A DNA stretch of 64,000 nt from Thalassia testudinum (Eukaryota; Streptophyta; Magnoliopsida; Alismatales; Hydrocharitaceae). The stretch is taken from NCBI GenBank assembly GCA_037157565.1, contig JAZHRO010000012.1, positions 54,489,501-54,553,500 on the forward strand, in the 5' to 3' direction. Made by a program: the position numbers and the translations under genes. The notes under the pieces were generated by a model, which saw nothing but the letters and a program-made list of their open reading frames with translations, made no database searches and was not told the DNA's origin. This document shows positions 9,517 to 20,810 of this stretch, piece after piece; positions within the stretch are counted from its first letter, which is position 1, and the number at the start of each line of letters is the position of its first letter.

Positions 9517-9550
9517 TGAGGACATTGCATTAGATAGGCATGGGGGGGTG
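9517..9550 (+). other. Internal polypurine-like tract of E1
   Basis: ATGAGGACATTGCATTAG is followed by ATAGGCATGGGGGGGTGG. The last part duplicates the core of the terminal tract 1.2 kb downstream. Equivalents are near 17727 (E2), 25600 (E3), 40699 (E5), 43656 (E4) and 52711. Function as a second plus-strand primer is inference. Confidence 0.5.
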
Positions 9551-9939
9551 GATATTCATCTCTGAATTCATTCGTCAGCTCCGTAGATTTGTTTTATATA
9601 TAAAAAAAAATCAGAATTAGGAAAGAGAATTTGGGTTTAAGAAAATTTTCAATCTTAAGAAATACTACATTAAGATCTGAACACAAAGACCCTTCAGGTC
9701 TTTGAACTTAATCAGCCCGTGTATCCACTAAAATGTGGACTTGTTTTTCGAGTTCTCGCCAACTTGAATCTTATTTTAATAGGAGTAAATAAGTTTGGGT
9801 GATAAATACATGACTTATCAGCCCGCCCTCTGATGTGAGGGAATTTTGAGTCTTAAGCATCTACACACTTTCTTTGCACTGACTCGTTGTTCGGCGATTT
9901 TAACGGAAATTGGGTAGCTAATGAACCTTCTAGGGTGAT

Positions 9940-10193
9940 ATGGCTGGCAAGTTATCGTGGGTAACAGCCCATAGGTAGGTTGTCCAGAGCCCAGTCACTA
10001 GACCTTTCTCTTTTTGCTGCCTTTAGGTAAATCTTAGACCAGGAAAGCCACCTACTTAAAAAAAAAAAAAAAGAGGAAAAAAAAAATCAAAAAGGAGAAA
10101 AGAACAAAAAGAAATAAGCCACACTTCGCCGCACGAGTATGGCTGGCAAGTTGTCGGTGGTAACAGCTCATCGACCGTTTGTCCAGAACCCAG
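9940..10193 (+). repeat. Duplicated hairpin unit in the E1 3' UTR
   Basis: Unit 1 at 9940-9994 and unit 2 at 10139-10193 both start ATGGCTGGCAAGTT and end CCCAG. The core can fold as GTTA-TCGTGGG-TAAC. Unit 2 keeps the GTT...AAC pairing in spite of changes in the loop. Confidence 0.7.
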
Positions 10194-10738
10194 CTCAGAA
10201 ATGCACTAAAAATTCCCAAAACACTTAGGAAGAAGCGGAGAAGTAGAATAAACTGGGGAGATATACACTGGATTCACCCTTGTGTTGACCCCGTTAAAAA
10301 AATAAAAGTAGGGAGAAAGCTACCGGTTGTAAAGATAAACCTTTAGGCAAAATTCTTTTTGAGGTCACCTAGAGCCGTAGAAATCCGAAGTCCGTTTTAA
10401 TTGCCGGTCAACGAATCTATCACAATCACAATAAGATGCTTAAAGCTTAGGGTTCTCATCAAATCTTGAGTGAGTTGAATGGCCGTAGAAAGCCACTCTT
10501 AAACCCTAAAATTTGAAAATCCAAAAAAATTAGAAAAGAGTAAAAAGAGAAAGAAAATTTTCTTTGAATAAGGCGAGGGCTTGAGGCGGTCTGCATTTTG
10601 GTTGATACTCGGGCGCTATTGTGTCTTTGAGAGTTCAGTTCATAACTAGACAATTTTTTTTTTTTTTAATGATCGAAAATAACTCAGGTCCAAATAATCT
10701 AACTTAATTCTTTTATAAATAGCATATAGTTTTTGCTA

Positions 10739-10767
10739 GGGACTAGCGAAAGATAGGCATGGGGGTA
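10739..10767 (+). other. Polypurine tract of E1
   Basis: GGGACTAGCGAAAG then ATAGGCATGGGGGTA abuts the 3' LTR start at 10768. Confidence 0.85.
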
Positions 10768-12184
10768 TGATGTAAACACATTTACACTACTTAAAATGTC
10801 TATTTATGCATGTTCTTAAGCATAGGATTGCATTTCATGATATAAATATTGCATAACATGCATCATCTTGCATTTAGAGTAGTTTGAATAAAATGGAGGT
10901 TAATTGTCTCCTTTTATGTGCTTGGACAGGGCAAACATTTTATCGGGGCCTCGGATCAAAGATCCAACCGTATGGATGTGATCAAGGCGACGATTGGAGT
11001 TCAACGACTCCAAGATCGCCCTAATCAGGCATCCGTAGCATCAGATAGAGACCGGGGAACCCTAGAAGATCAAGGGCCAGGATGGTGTAAATCCGCACTT
11101 CAGATGACAAATCCGACCGCATGGATGAATTCGGATCGACGATCGCAGCCCAACGACACAAAAATTGAGTCAATCCAACATCTGTGGCACCATCTACAAC
11201 TTCCAGAAGATGGATTGCCAAGATGATGCCACGTGGCGCCATCTCAACCGCCCAAACGGCCGCTTGCATCTTGTGAAGACCACGCACCCGTCTCCTCTCC
11301 GTCGTTGGATCTCAATCCAACGGCTGCGACGCGCCCGCGCTGAAGTCAAGCGCTCGACACAAACGCGACCGCAGCGCAGCGGTCGAGCGCTCTAACGCGA
11401 AGCAGGGACGCGCGTTCGAGCTGCGCCCCGTAGAAATTGGAGCGGTGGCGCGCCTCCAATCGACCACACAATCGCGATCCAACGGCCGCGCGCGCCCGAT
11501 AGCGCCGACGCGCGATTGGATGAGTGCGTGAACGCGCGATCGCACGCACAGGCGGGCGGGCGGCAGCGGTGAAGGCTCGATTTTAAGCTGTCCGATCTCG
11601 CGATCGGACGGCTGAGACTTCGCGGACGTGCGTAGACGTTACGCACGCGGGCAGCCGAGCAGGCGCGCATGGGCGCGGCGGCAACGGCAACGTCGGGGCT
11701 TTAGTGACCGATTTATCCGTCACTAAAGACCCCTTATTTATTATTTTGAAGATGTAATGTCTATTTTGCCCCCACTCCTTGCAACTATAAAAGGAGACCC
11801 CCTCCATACGAAATTCTCATCCCTTCTTTCTCCTCTCTACCCCTCCAAAGCTCAAGAGAAGCTTGTCCCACACCCGGGATGCTTCTCGCGAGATAAAGTC
11901 CAATTTTCGTTCCCCTTCGGAAGTGGATCCCGCGACGACAACGATGTGCTGCTTCGTTCCCGTTCTTCTGATTTGTCCTCCTTCGTCCCGCTTCGTTCTA
12001 CTTCGTCCAGGCGTCGTCCCGTTCGGCTCGTCCTCCAAGTAATCGTCGAGGAGGATAACATTTCTCTCCCCATTCTTATTTACAGCTTTTCTAGTGTAGA
12101 ATTTTCTGCTTTATAGTGTAATTGATTTTCCGCATTCTAGTGTAACTTTTATAAACTATTGAAATATTGAATGCATGTTCTCTT

Positions 12185-12216
<32 letters not shown>

Positions 12217-12431
12217 ATAGTTTGATAGCCCCATTGTAATTATAACACCTTGCTTAAAGAAAATCTTAAAAAAATATAATTGCGGAATAGATCAACGTAG
12301 CCTCCTGTGTTCGACCCGGAATTATTTTCGGTATAAATTTTATTTGTTGAACACGAATTCTTCGCTTTCGAACTACAACGACAGGTTTTCCAAAACCAAA
12401 CACGTTAGCGTAGGTTCGTACACGTTCAACA
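10768..12431 (+). repeat. 3' LTR of E1
   Basis: Nearly identical to 4896-6543, with the same modules: G-box at about 11231, tRNA-like module 11371-11428, inverted repeat 11699-11728 (one arm mutated) and TATA 11786-11793. The CT microsatellite at 12182-12218 is longer than in the left LTR. It ends GTTCAACA at 12431, followed by AGCAT. Confidence 0.95.
11371..11428 (+). other. tRNA-like module in the E1 3' LTR
   Basis: The D-arm GCGCAGCGGTCGAGCGC has a perfect 4-bp stem. The T-arm is GCGCG-TTCGAGC-TGCGC (one G-T pair). This copy is the best tRNA-like fold in the window. Confidence 0.6.
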
Positions 12432-12436
12432 AGCAT

Positions 12437-12988
12437 CAACCTTAGCTTGATTGACTTCAATTCCCCGTTCAAAGATTACATGACCCAAGACAATACTTGT
12501 GTCATGAAATGGCTCTTTTCCTAACTAAAGACCAATCTTGTTTTGATGCATCTTTTAAGGATCAATTCGAGATTAGCCAGGCAATAATCAAATAGTTCTC
12601 CAAAAATAGAGAAATCATCCATGAAAACTTCCATAAACTCTCCCACCATGTTAGAGAATATGGCTAGCATACACCTTTGAAAAGTCGCAGGTGCATTGCA
12701 TAAGCCAAATGGCATTCTACGGAAAGCAAAGGTTCCATGAGGACAAGTGAAAGTTGTCTTTTCCTGATCTTCGAGATGGATAGGGACTTGATTGTATCCT
12801 GAGTAACTGTCTAGGAAGAAAAAGTACTTTTGCCCGACTAATCTTTCAAGGATCTGATCGATGAAGGGTAAACGGAAATGATCCTTTCTGGTGGCTATGT
12901 TCAGCTTCCTATAATCGATACAGACTCTCCAGGAGGAAGCTAAACGAGTTGTGACAGATTCTCCTTTCTCGTTAGTCACAACGGTAAT
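12437..12988 (-). pseudogene. E0 pol: reverse transcriptase palm/fingers segment
   Basis: This is the middle of RT, which copies element RNA into DNA. Reading minus from 12988: CIDYRKLN, LPFIDQILERL, DSYSGYNQ, FTCPHGTFAFRRMPFGLCNA and FMDDFSIFG, the last being the catalytic box with its two aspartates intact. The frame stays open to 12521, then meets a stop before the KSHFM block. The segment is bounded by the E2 insertion (12988) and the E1 insertion (12437). It continues the N-terminal part at 30867-30511 and leads into 4890-4141. Confidence 0.9.
12984..12988. repeat. Target-site duplication of E2, left copy
   Basis: GTAAT before the LTR start is repeated at 30506-30510 after the other LTR, 17.5 kb away. 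Confidence 0.9.
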
Positions 12989-13638
12989 TGATGTAAACAT
13001 GTTTACATTGCATAAGATGTCTATTTATGCATGTTCTTAAGCATAGAATTGCATTGCATACTATAAATATTGCATAACATGCATCATCTTGCCTTTAGAT
13101 TAGTTTGAATAAAATGGAGGTTAATTGTCACTTTTTATGGTCAGGGACAGGGCGACTATTTATCGGGGCCTTAGATTGAAGATCCAATCGTATGGATCTG
13201 ATCAGGGTGACGATTGGAGTTCAACGACTCCAAGATCGCCCTAATCGGATATCCGTAGCATTAGATAGAGACTGAGGAACCCTAGAAGATCAAGGGCCAA
13301 GATGGTGTTAATCTGCACTTCAGATGACAAATCTGATCACACAGATGGATTCAGATCAATGATCGTAGCCTAACGGTGCAAAAATCGGTCCAATCCGACA
13401 TCCGTGGCGCCATCTACAACTAATAGAAGATGGACGGTCCAGATGATGTCACGTGGCACCATCCAGACCCTCCAAATCACTCGCTGCCCTACCTTCTCAT
13501 CCAACGGCTGATAGTTGATCAAGTTACCTCCCTTAAGCCACATTTCATATGAGAGGAATTCCACATCTAATCTCAACCGTCAAATCAAGATCCAACGGTC
13601 AGCATTAAATATCACGTGAATGCTCTCTTGCGCTATCC

Positions 13639-13704
13639 ATGCGTGTAGTGCAGTGGATAAGACCTTCCGCGCGTGAGGACACGGGGTCGAAACCCGCTGC
13701 ACCT
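13639..13704 (+). other. tRNA-like module in U3 of the E2 5' LTR
   Basis: An A-box-like TAGTGCAGTGG (13646-13656) and a B-box-like GGGTCGAAACC (13684-13694) lie inside a T-arm with four of five pairs. The other E2 copy is at 19624-19683. The acceptor and D stems are weak. Confidence 0.5.
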
Positions 13705-13859
13705 TCAAATTAGAAATTAACGTGTGCAGGTGCTGGCAAAATTCCACCCTTGGATTTTGATCATGCGGCAACGAGCGTGCCACGTGGCATGACGGATGGG
13801 CTGCGTGGCCGCAGGTGTGCGCATCGGCTGAATTCAAAGCGGCGCAGATGCAATATAGG

Positions 13860-13883
13860 CCATCCGATCGTGCGATCGGATGG
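13860..13883. repeat. GATC dyad in the E2 LTR
   Basis: The arms CCATCCGATCG and CGATCGGATGG form a perfect inverted repeat. In the other LTR (19841-19863) it carries one mismatch. Confidence 0.5.
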
Positions 13884-13968
13884 TTGATATGAGATGAATG
13901 TGGGGATGCGTTGAGGCAGCTGGAGATGAGGAGGCAGAGGAGTGCGTATCTTTAGCCCATGTTCTGTT

Positions 13969-13998
13969 CTTTAGTGATGGATTTATCCGTCACTAAAG
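13969..13998. repeat. LTR inverted repeat upstream of TATA (E2, left LTR)
   Basis: CTTTAGTGATGGAT pairs with ATCCGTCACTAAAG with one G-T mismatch. The right LTR copy at 29717-29746 has CTTTAGTGACGGAT and one change in the other arm. Confidence 0.7.
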
Positions 13999-14761
13999 GT
14001 CCTGAATTAATGTTTTTCAAATTGGAATGACCAAAATGCCCCCATTCCTTGCAACTATAAAAGGAGACCCCTTCCATACGGAATTCTCATCCCTTCCTTC
14101 TCTTCTCTCCCTCTCCAAAGCTCAAGAGAAGCTTGTCCCACACCCAGGATGCTTCTCGCGAGATAAACTCAATTTTTCGTCCCCCGTTCGGAAGCGGATC
14201 CCGCGATGACGACGACGTGCTGCCCCGTTCCCATTTTTCCTGCTTCGCCCTCCATCGTCCTGCTCCATCCTCCTTCGTCCAGGCGTCGTCCCGTCCAGCT
14301 CATCCTTCAAGCGACCGTTGAGGAGGATATCTCTCTCCCCATTCTTTTTACTGCTTTCTAGAATAGATTTACTACTTTCTAGAGTAGATTTACTGCTTTC
14401 TAGTGTAATCATTTTCCCGCTTTTTAGTCGTAATATTTAGTGTAATGAACAATCCTTTCGATAATGAATTCCATGTGCATTCTATATCTCTTTTAATTTT
14501 TGTTTGTATTATTCTCTCTCTTATTCTCTCTCTCTTCTATTTATTGTAAATAGTTAGATAGTTCTAATCAATTAATTTACTTCGTGAGAAATAAAACAAA
14601 CGTGTGTTTTTAAATCAAATGTCCACCTCCCTGTGTTCGACCCAGGATTTTCATTCCGGTATAAATTTTATTTGTTGAACACGAGTTCTTCGCTTTTATA
14701 CTATGACGATAAGTTTTTCAAAACCAAACACGTTAGCGTAGCAACCTAACGTTCAACATTT

Positions 14762-14779
14762 TGGCGCCATTGCCGAGGA
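14762..14779 (+). other. Primer-binding site of E2 (tRNA-Asp, two changes)
   Basis: TGGCGCCATTGCCGAGGA differs from the E1 and E3 site by two G-to-A changes, as expected from cytosine deamination on the other strand in an older copy. Confidence 0.85.
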
Positions 14780-14920
14780 GGCGCGCACTTTGATTTTTCT
14801 TCGCGTTTTTCCAACTTACGAATCATTTACCACACTTCTCTCCTTTCTTATTGTGATTGTAGGTACTCTTTTGAGATGAGCAAAAGCGGTAGATTGAAGT
14901 AAAGTGCTACGGAAGGTTTT

Positions 14921-15899
14921 GTAAGTTATCCCCCACCTCCCACCCATTAGATTTCATTTCTCCACATAATAACACAAACATCAATCAACCTAGGTGTTCT
15001 TATAAACTCTAAGGTTAGATTGTTTGTTGTTTGACACCTATATCCGCTCCAACCTCTACATTAAAAAATAAAAAAATAAAAAAATCTCACAGAGGTACAC
15101 AACCTCATCTGATTTTCTAACTCAACCGGTAAACCGATCTTTGGAGCCGATACACACATCCAAACACATAATTGAGTAGAAATCAAATTAGGTAATCATT
15201 TGTGTGCCTAATTAAGTGGTGCAACAGGCCAATTGTTTGAGTTGATTGGGCCGCACCACTTCAATTAAAATCAACTCATTAAGTAGCTGCCACTTAGGTT
15301 CAACTATTAGTGATCTACCAGGCACTCCACATTCTTTTAAGTTTTAAAGGAAAACATCTTCACTTGTGCTTTCAAAACCTGGTGTGCTAACAAAACTTGT
15401 TTGAAAATACCTAAAGTTGAATCCTAAAAGCTACTAAGCAAGATTTGAACCATAAAATTCACCACATCAAAAATAATCTTGCTTAAAAACCACTGGTTAT
15501 GCACGCACACACAAATCAATCAATCATTAAGGGCACAACCCAGATAAAGGGCCAATCACATTCCAAAGCACATTCAAACCTAGCCCTAAATAAAACAGAA
15601 CAGACGTTGGCCTTAAGGATTCGACTCGCTCTTCAGAGCCTAGAATGAGATTATTTTCGATTAGTCTGTTTCTACTATTCAATCTGATGTCTAGCTGGGG
15701 AGCAGAATCAAACGATCGTGGCTGGGGGGTACACTAGGAACCGGAGGTGCAAGCCGAAGGAATAACCTTCTCCCCAGTCCCTCCTTCTAACTGGTTGGAT
15801 TGAACAGACAGAAGTAGATCAAATCGTTCCTTTATCTCAAGATGGGTTTTGGGAGTCTGTAGGTCTTTAGGCTAGCAGGTTTGTTTGTTTGTATTGTAG
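14921..15899 (+). other. Probable leader intron of E2
   Basis: GTAAGT at 14921 and TTTGTATTGTAG ending at 15899 are collinear with the E1 leader intron and of almost equal length (979 and 995 nt). Confidence 0.5.
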
Positions 15900-15900
15900 G

Positions 15901-17530
15901 ATGCCTTTATTCCTCCCATCTCTCATGAATCCTTCCACATATTACATGCATTCCTGCTCTTTCCCTCCTATTTTGAATTATCTTCAACATGACGATTATC
16001 CCGACTCGTACTGTAATCAATCATCAATTAGTTGGGATAACTCGGATTGGGGATACAGTTCTGGACCTTCGTGTTTAGGGTCTAACTTTGAACACTTTGA
16101 TTGTGATTTCTATCCTTCTCAGAGCCACATCGATTATAGATCGTCAACTTTTAATGAACAACCTAATACGATCTTCAATCAAGAAGGATATACCGATCCT
16201 TACCCATCCTCTGATTACACTACCTTTAGGTCATCACCACCTTTTGAACAATTCGAAATGGCCTATTATCAGGAAGGGTATAACGAATCTCAATTCATTA
16301 ATTCCCTTGTATTGATCCTAAACCCACCCAACCCTGAACCAACTCATCTGGTTCAGGGCAACCAAGTTCAAGAAAAGGTTCTGGCAAACTTGAGGAATAT
16401 CATAAAATCTTTAGAAGTTCAGCCAATACCTTGCATTGAGAAATTAGAGCCCTTGATTGAAATGATTGATGATTTGAATAAGTATTTATTGGATTGGCTC
16501 CAGGATGTTAAGGATAAGAACCCGGGTGAGTTTCTATTTGGGAAGTTAGTGAAATTGAGGATGAGATTTGTGGTTGCTTTAGTTCAGCGTGGGATGATTC
16601 CCAGGATGAACTCCCTTCAGGAGAGCCAATGTCAGAATCCGTTCAGGCACCTGTTGGGGGGACACGTGTTACGAGGCTGACCAGATTGAATTAGAGCAAC
16701 CAATTAGGGATGATCTTATTTCTTCAACTAAGATCCTTGAGCCAGGGTACAAGGAAACGCATGTCTCCTTGGAACAGAAAGTGATAGATGATTTTGGGAC
16801 ATACATTAATACGGATCTTGATTTCTTTGATTCTGATGGTGAAGATTCAAGTTGCGAAGTCTCACGCGAGTTTACAGAACATGATTTTTGTGAGACGATT
16901 GGGCCTGAGGAATCTGATAGATCATTTGATAGCCCAATAATTAAGGAAACTGATCTTATTGGGGCTCACATTACGGATCCAGAATTACATTTTCTGGAAG
17001 ATTCAATTCAATACCTTGATTGTCAGTTACACCCCGTTGAGCTTATTGATGATTCTGTTTCTGAGATAATTAGACCCAAGTCAATTCTGATTCAGCCACA
17101 TCATTTAGACTTGGAGATTTCAGATTTGGTGATTAATATGCAAGAGGTCCTGGAATTTGACATGCTGAATGAGGAGGATAGGAGCCAGGAAATTTTGATT
17201 TAGGAAGCAAGTTCTGGAGGAAGTAGAAGACTGAGTCGAAGGGTTCCTATTAAGCTGAAACCATCAAACCAGAACCCTTACAACATTTGTTCTGAGGATG
17301 TCGAACCCAAGCACACATTCAATGATTATCCGTTTGAGCTTGAATTCTCTGTAACCTGACTCTTTGGTCTTGGGTTGCATCCTCATAAATCACAGGCTCG
17401 ACCTTGCTTGCGTACTGATTTTAGGTTTTGGGTAATTTTTATCCAGAACTTGAGATATTCTCGACTGTGGGGTATGAGTCTGCACCATAATCTGGTCCAC
17501 ATTTGTGGACATTTGCTGATAGGTCAGCAG
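15901..17530 (+). pseudogene. E2 internal ORF of unknown function, homologous to the E1 ORF, frameshifted
   Basis: The ATG at 15901 is in frame and is followed by the ATG (15925) that corresponds to the E1 start. The first part (to 16680) and second part (16769-17203) are in different frames. E2 is 2 nt shorter than E1 between shared landmarks. One difference is a G run of six (16656-16661) against seven in E1 (8458-8464), the other lies in the poorly matching stretch just upstream. TAG at 17201 and TGA near 17357 replace sense codons in E1. The Tyr-rich start, the NLRNIIKSLEVQPIPCIEKL helix, the acidic SCEVSREFTEHDFCETIGPE block and the final GMSLHHNLVH aromatic block are all kept. Function is not recognised. 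Confidence 0.6.
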
Positions 17531-18968
17531 TTTCTTATGTTTATTCTAATTCTGACCTACACCTGTGAATTCTTTATTTCTCTTCTTTGCATAGTGTCCC
17601 TAGCTGAAGGCACTCAATTCAGCAGATATACAATTCTTTTTAGTTTTTATCTCGGAGCGGACCTGACATTCACGCAATTCAGGTGCTTTCTACTCTATTC
17701 CACTCTGTTTTATGTCTTTTTAATATAATGAGGACATTGCATTAGATAGGCATGAGGTGGTGGATATTCATCTCTGAATTTATTCGTCAGCTCCATAGAT
17801 TTATTTTATTTTCTTTTATTAAAAAAAATTGTGTAATTAGGAAAGAGAACTTGGGTTTAAGAAAATTTTCAATCTTAGGAAATACTATATTATGATTTGA
17901 ACACAAAGACCCTTCAGGTCTTTGGACTAAATTGGCCCATGTATCTACTAAAATGTGGATTTATTTTTCGAGTCCTCGCCAACCTGAATTCTATTTTAAT
18001 TGGAGTAAATAAGTTTGGGTGATAAGTACACGACTTATCAACCCGCCCTCTAATTTGAGGGAACTTTGAGTTTTTAGCATCCACACACTTTCTTTGCACT
18101 GACTCGTTGTTCGGCGATTTTAATGAAAATTGGTTAGCTAATGAACCTTCTAGGGTGATATGGCTGGTAAGTTATCGTGGGTAATAGCCCATACGTAGGT
18201 TGTCCAGAGCCCAGTCACCGGACCTTTCTCTTTTTGCTGCTTTAGGTAAATCTTAGACCAGGGAGGCCACCTACTTAAAAAAAAAAAATCAAAAAGAAAA
18301 GGAGAAAAGAAAAAAAGAAATAAGCCACACTTCACCGCACGAGTATGGCTAGCAAGTTGTCGGTGATAACAGTTCATCGACCGGTTGTCCAGAACCCAAC
18401 TCAATAAATGCACTGAAAATTCCCAAAACACTTAGGAAGAAGCGGAGAAGTAGAATAAATCGGGGAGATATACACTGGATTCACCCTTGTGTTGACCTCG
18501 TAAAAAAATAAAAGTAGGGAGAAAGCTACCAATTGTAAAGATACACCTTTAGGCAGAATTCTTTTATTAGGTCACTTAGAGGCATAGAAATCCAAAGTCC
18601 ATTTTAACTGCCGGTCAACGAGTCTATCACATTCATAATAAGATGCTTAGAACTTAGGGTTCTCATCAAATCTTGGGTGAGTTGAATGGTCGTAGAAAGC
18701 CACTCTTAAACCCTAAAACTTGAAAATCCAAAAAACTTAGAAAAGAAGAAAAAGAGAAAAATAAATTTTTCTTTGAATAAGGCGAGGGCTTGAGGCGGTC
18801 TGCATTTTGGCAGATACTTGGGCACTATTGTGTCTTTGAAAGTTCAAATCCTAAGTAGACATTTTCTTAGTGATTGAAAATAACTTAAGCCCAAATAATC
18901 CAACCTGATTCTTTTATAAATAACATATAGTTTTTGCTAGGGACTAGCAAAAGATAGGCATGGGGGTG
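17531..18968 (+). other. E2 3' untranslated region
   Basis: It has the same order as E1: a CTAGCTGAAGGCACTCAA block near 17600, an internal polypurine-like tract (about 17727-17762), hairpin units at 18160-18214 and 18344-18399 separated by an A-rich stretch, and the terminal polypurine tract ending at 18968. At the first block E2 has lost the E1 stem but can form GCTGAA/TTCAGC instead. Confidence 0.65.
18160..18399 (+). repeat. Duplicated hairpin unit in the E2 3' UTR
   Basis: Two units of about 55 bp, each ATGGCT(G/A)G-AAGTT and ending near CCAG/CCAA, collinear with those of E1 and E0. Confidence 0.65.
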
Positions 18969-19901
18969 TGATGTAAACATGTTTACATTGCATAAGATGT
19001 CTATTTATGCATGTTCTTAAGCATAGAATTGCATTGCATACTATAAATATTGCATAACATGCATCACCTTGCATTTAGATTAGTTTGAATAAAATGGAGG
19101 TTAATTATCTCTTTTTGTGGTTAAGGGCAGGGTGACTATTTATTGGAGCCTCGGATCGAAGATCCAACCGTACGGATCTGATCAGGGTGACGATTGGAGT
19201 TCAACGACTCCAAGATCACCCTAATCGGATATCTGTAGCATCAGATAGAGACTGAGGAACCCTAGAAGATCAAGGGTTAAGATGGTGTTAATCCATACTT
19301 CAGATGACAAATCTGACCACACGGATGGATTCAGATCAACAATCGCAGCCTAACGGTGTAAAAATCGGTGCAATCTGACATCTGTGGCGTCATCTACAAC
19401 TAATAGAAGATGGACGGTCCAGATGATGCCATGTAGCACCATCCAGACCCTCCAAATCACTCGCTGCCTTACCTTCTCATCCAATGGTTGATAGTTGATC
19501 AAGTTACTTCCCTCAAGCCACATTTCATATGAGAGGAATTCCACATCTAATCTCAACCGTCAAATCAAGATTCAATGGTCAGCATTAAATAGCACATGAA
19601 CGCTCTTTTTGCGTTATCCACACGCGTAGCATAGTGGATAGACCTTGCGCACGTGAGGACACGGGGTCGAAACTCGTTGCGCCTTCAAATACAAAATTAA
19701 CGCGCGCAGGTGCGGGCAAAATTCCACCCTTTGATTTTGATCATGCGACAACGAGCGCGCCACGTGGTGTGACGGATGAGCTGCGTGGCCGCAGGTGTGC
19801 GCAAGTGCTGAATTCAAAGCAACGCAGATGCAATATAGGCTATCCGATCGTGCAATCGGATGGCTGATATGAGATGAACGTGGAGATGTGCTGAGGCAGC
19901 T
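18969..19901 (+). repeat. 3' LTR of E2, left part (split by E3)
   Basis: It matches the first 933 bp of the E2 5' LTR, including the tRNA-like module at 19624-19683, and stops at the E3 target site CAGCT. Confidence 0.9.
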
Positions 19902-20802
19902 TGATGAGAGCCTCATCATGAGCCATAACTAGCTCATTTTGACCCAATAAAGAAGATAAAAGCTCCTACATAACCTAGAACAAGGCCTAACTGAAGGAAC
20001 AAGTGCTCTAAGAAGAAAACATGAAATAAAGGTTAAAACTGCAATTTTACCATTGCAGTAGATAAACGGGATTTCTCAGAGGCAAAACATAGGTCAAATG
20101 GTCTAAATGAGATAAAAAGTGGGTTGAGTCAATCAGAAATGGGTTCATGTGCAATCTAAGAACTAAAAGACACTTAGTAACCCTAAAACAGACCCGCTTA
20201 AACCCTCTAAAAATCATGTAAAAACATACTCTAGGGTTTAGAACACTTAATTTGGCCTTTGGAACCTAGTTTGACCTTGATTAGGGTCCTAGCTCTTCAA
20301 TTAACCTAATTTGGGTTTTTAAGCAAAATATCCAGTCAAACGAGGTCAAACCTGAAATCTAACTTCTCCATTGGATTCCTTAGGTCCAAATTAGGTTTAT
20401 ACCAAAATTTGGACCTAAGGAGAGGTCATCTTGACCTACTTTGCAATTTAGTACACCCAAATCACAAATTGGTCCCTATCTTTTGAATACCGTTGCAGAG
20501 AACCCCCTAGGTTCTTCGCCTCCTTTGCAAACCGGTCCTGCCGCCATTGCTAGGGCAGAACCGAGCTCCGGCAAGGTTCGGAGAGGGATTGCTCTCTAAT
20601 CCCTCAGAGATTCTCTCCCAGAAATGGAAGGGAGATTCTCTGAGGAATTCCCTTCCTTCTAAAGCCAATCAAATTCGCTAGCGTGAACCCAATCTCTCGT
20701 GCGAACGCACGAGAGATTTGGGTATCTTTCTTCCTTCCAACTCCGGCGAGCCGGCTGACCTAATTGCGCGTTTTTCACGCACTGATAGGAGCGGCCAGCA
20801 CC

Positions 20803-20810
20803 TATAAAAC
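20803..20810 (+). promoter_or_regulatory. TATA box of the E3 5' LTR (polymerase II)
   Basis: TATAAAAC in the context GCACCTATAAAACACCCC. Its counterpart is 27903-27910, and related LTRs have it at 45949-45956, 50380-50387, 57534-57540 and 61082-61089. Confidence 0.65.

Larger units (their letters stand above)
9316..10767 (+). other. E1 3' untranslated region
   Basis: It is noncoding. It contains a perfect hairpin at 9384-9413 (arms GTGCCTAG/CTAGGCAC around CTGAAGGTACTAAA), an internal polypurine-like tract (about 9517-9550, TGAGGACATTGC then AGGCATGGGGGGG), two hairpin units (9940-9994, 10139-10193) separated by an A-rich purine stretch, and the terminal polypurine tract. The layout matches E2 and, on the minus strand, E0. 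Confidence 0.7.
4896..12431 (+). mobile_element. E1: non-autonomous LTR retrotransposon inserted in E0 pol
   Basis: The element is 7.5 kb with LTRs 4896-6543 and 10768-12431, a perfect tRNA-Asp primer site, a polypurine tract and an exact 5-bp duplication AGCAT. The two LTRs are nearly identical. Part of their length difference (1648 and 1664 bp) is an extended CT repeat in the right one. No gag, protease, RT or integrase is present. The interior has a leader with a probable intron, one long ORF of unknown function broken by two stops, and a 3' UTR shared with E0. It probably moved using proteins from a related full element. Confidence 0.95.
12989..14758 (+). repeat. 5' LTR of E2
   Basis: It begins TGATGTAAACATGTTTAC and ends GTTCAACA. 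Modules in order: G-box 13450-13455, tRNA-like module 13639-13704, second CACGTG near 13790, GATC dyad 13860-13883, inverted repeat 13969-13998 (one mismatch), TATA 14056-14063, CT-rich microsatellite near 14515-14541. Confidence 0.95.
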
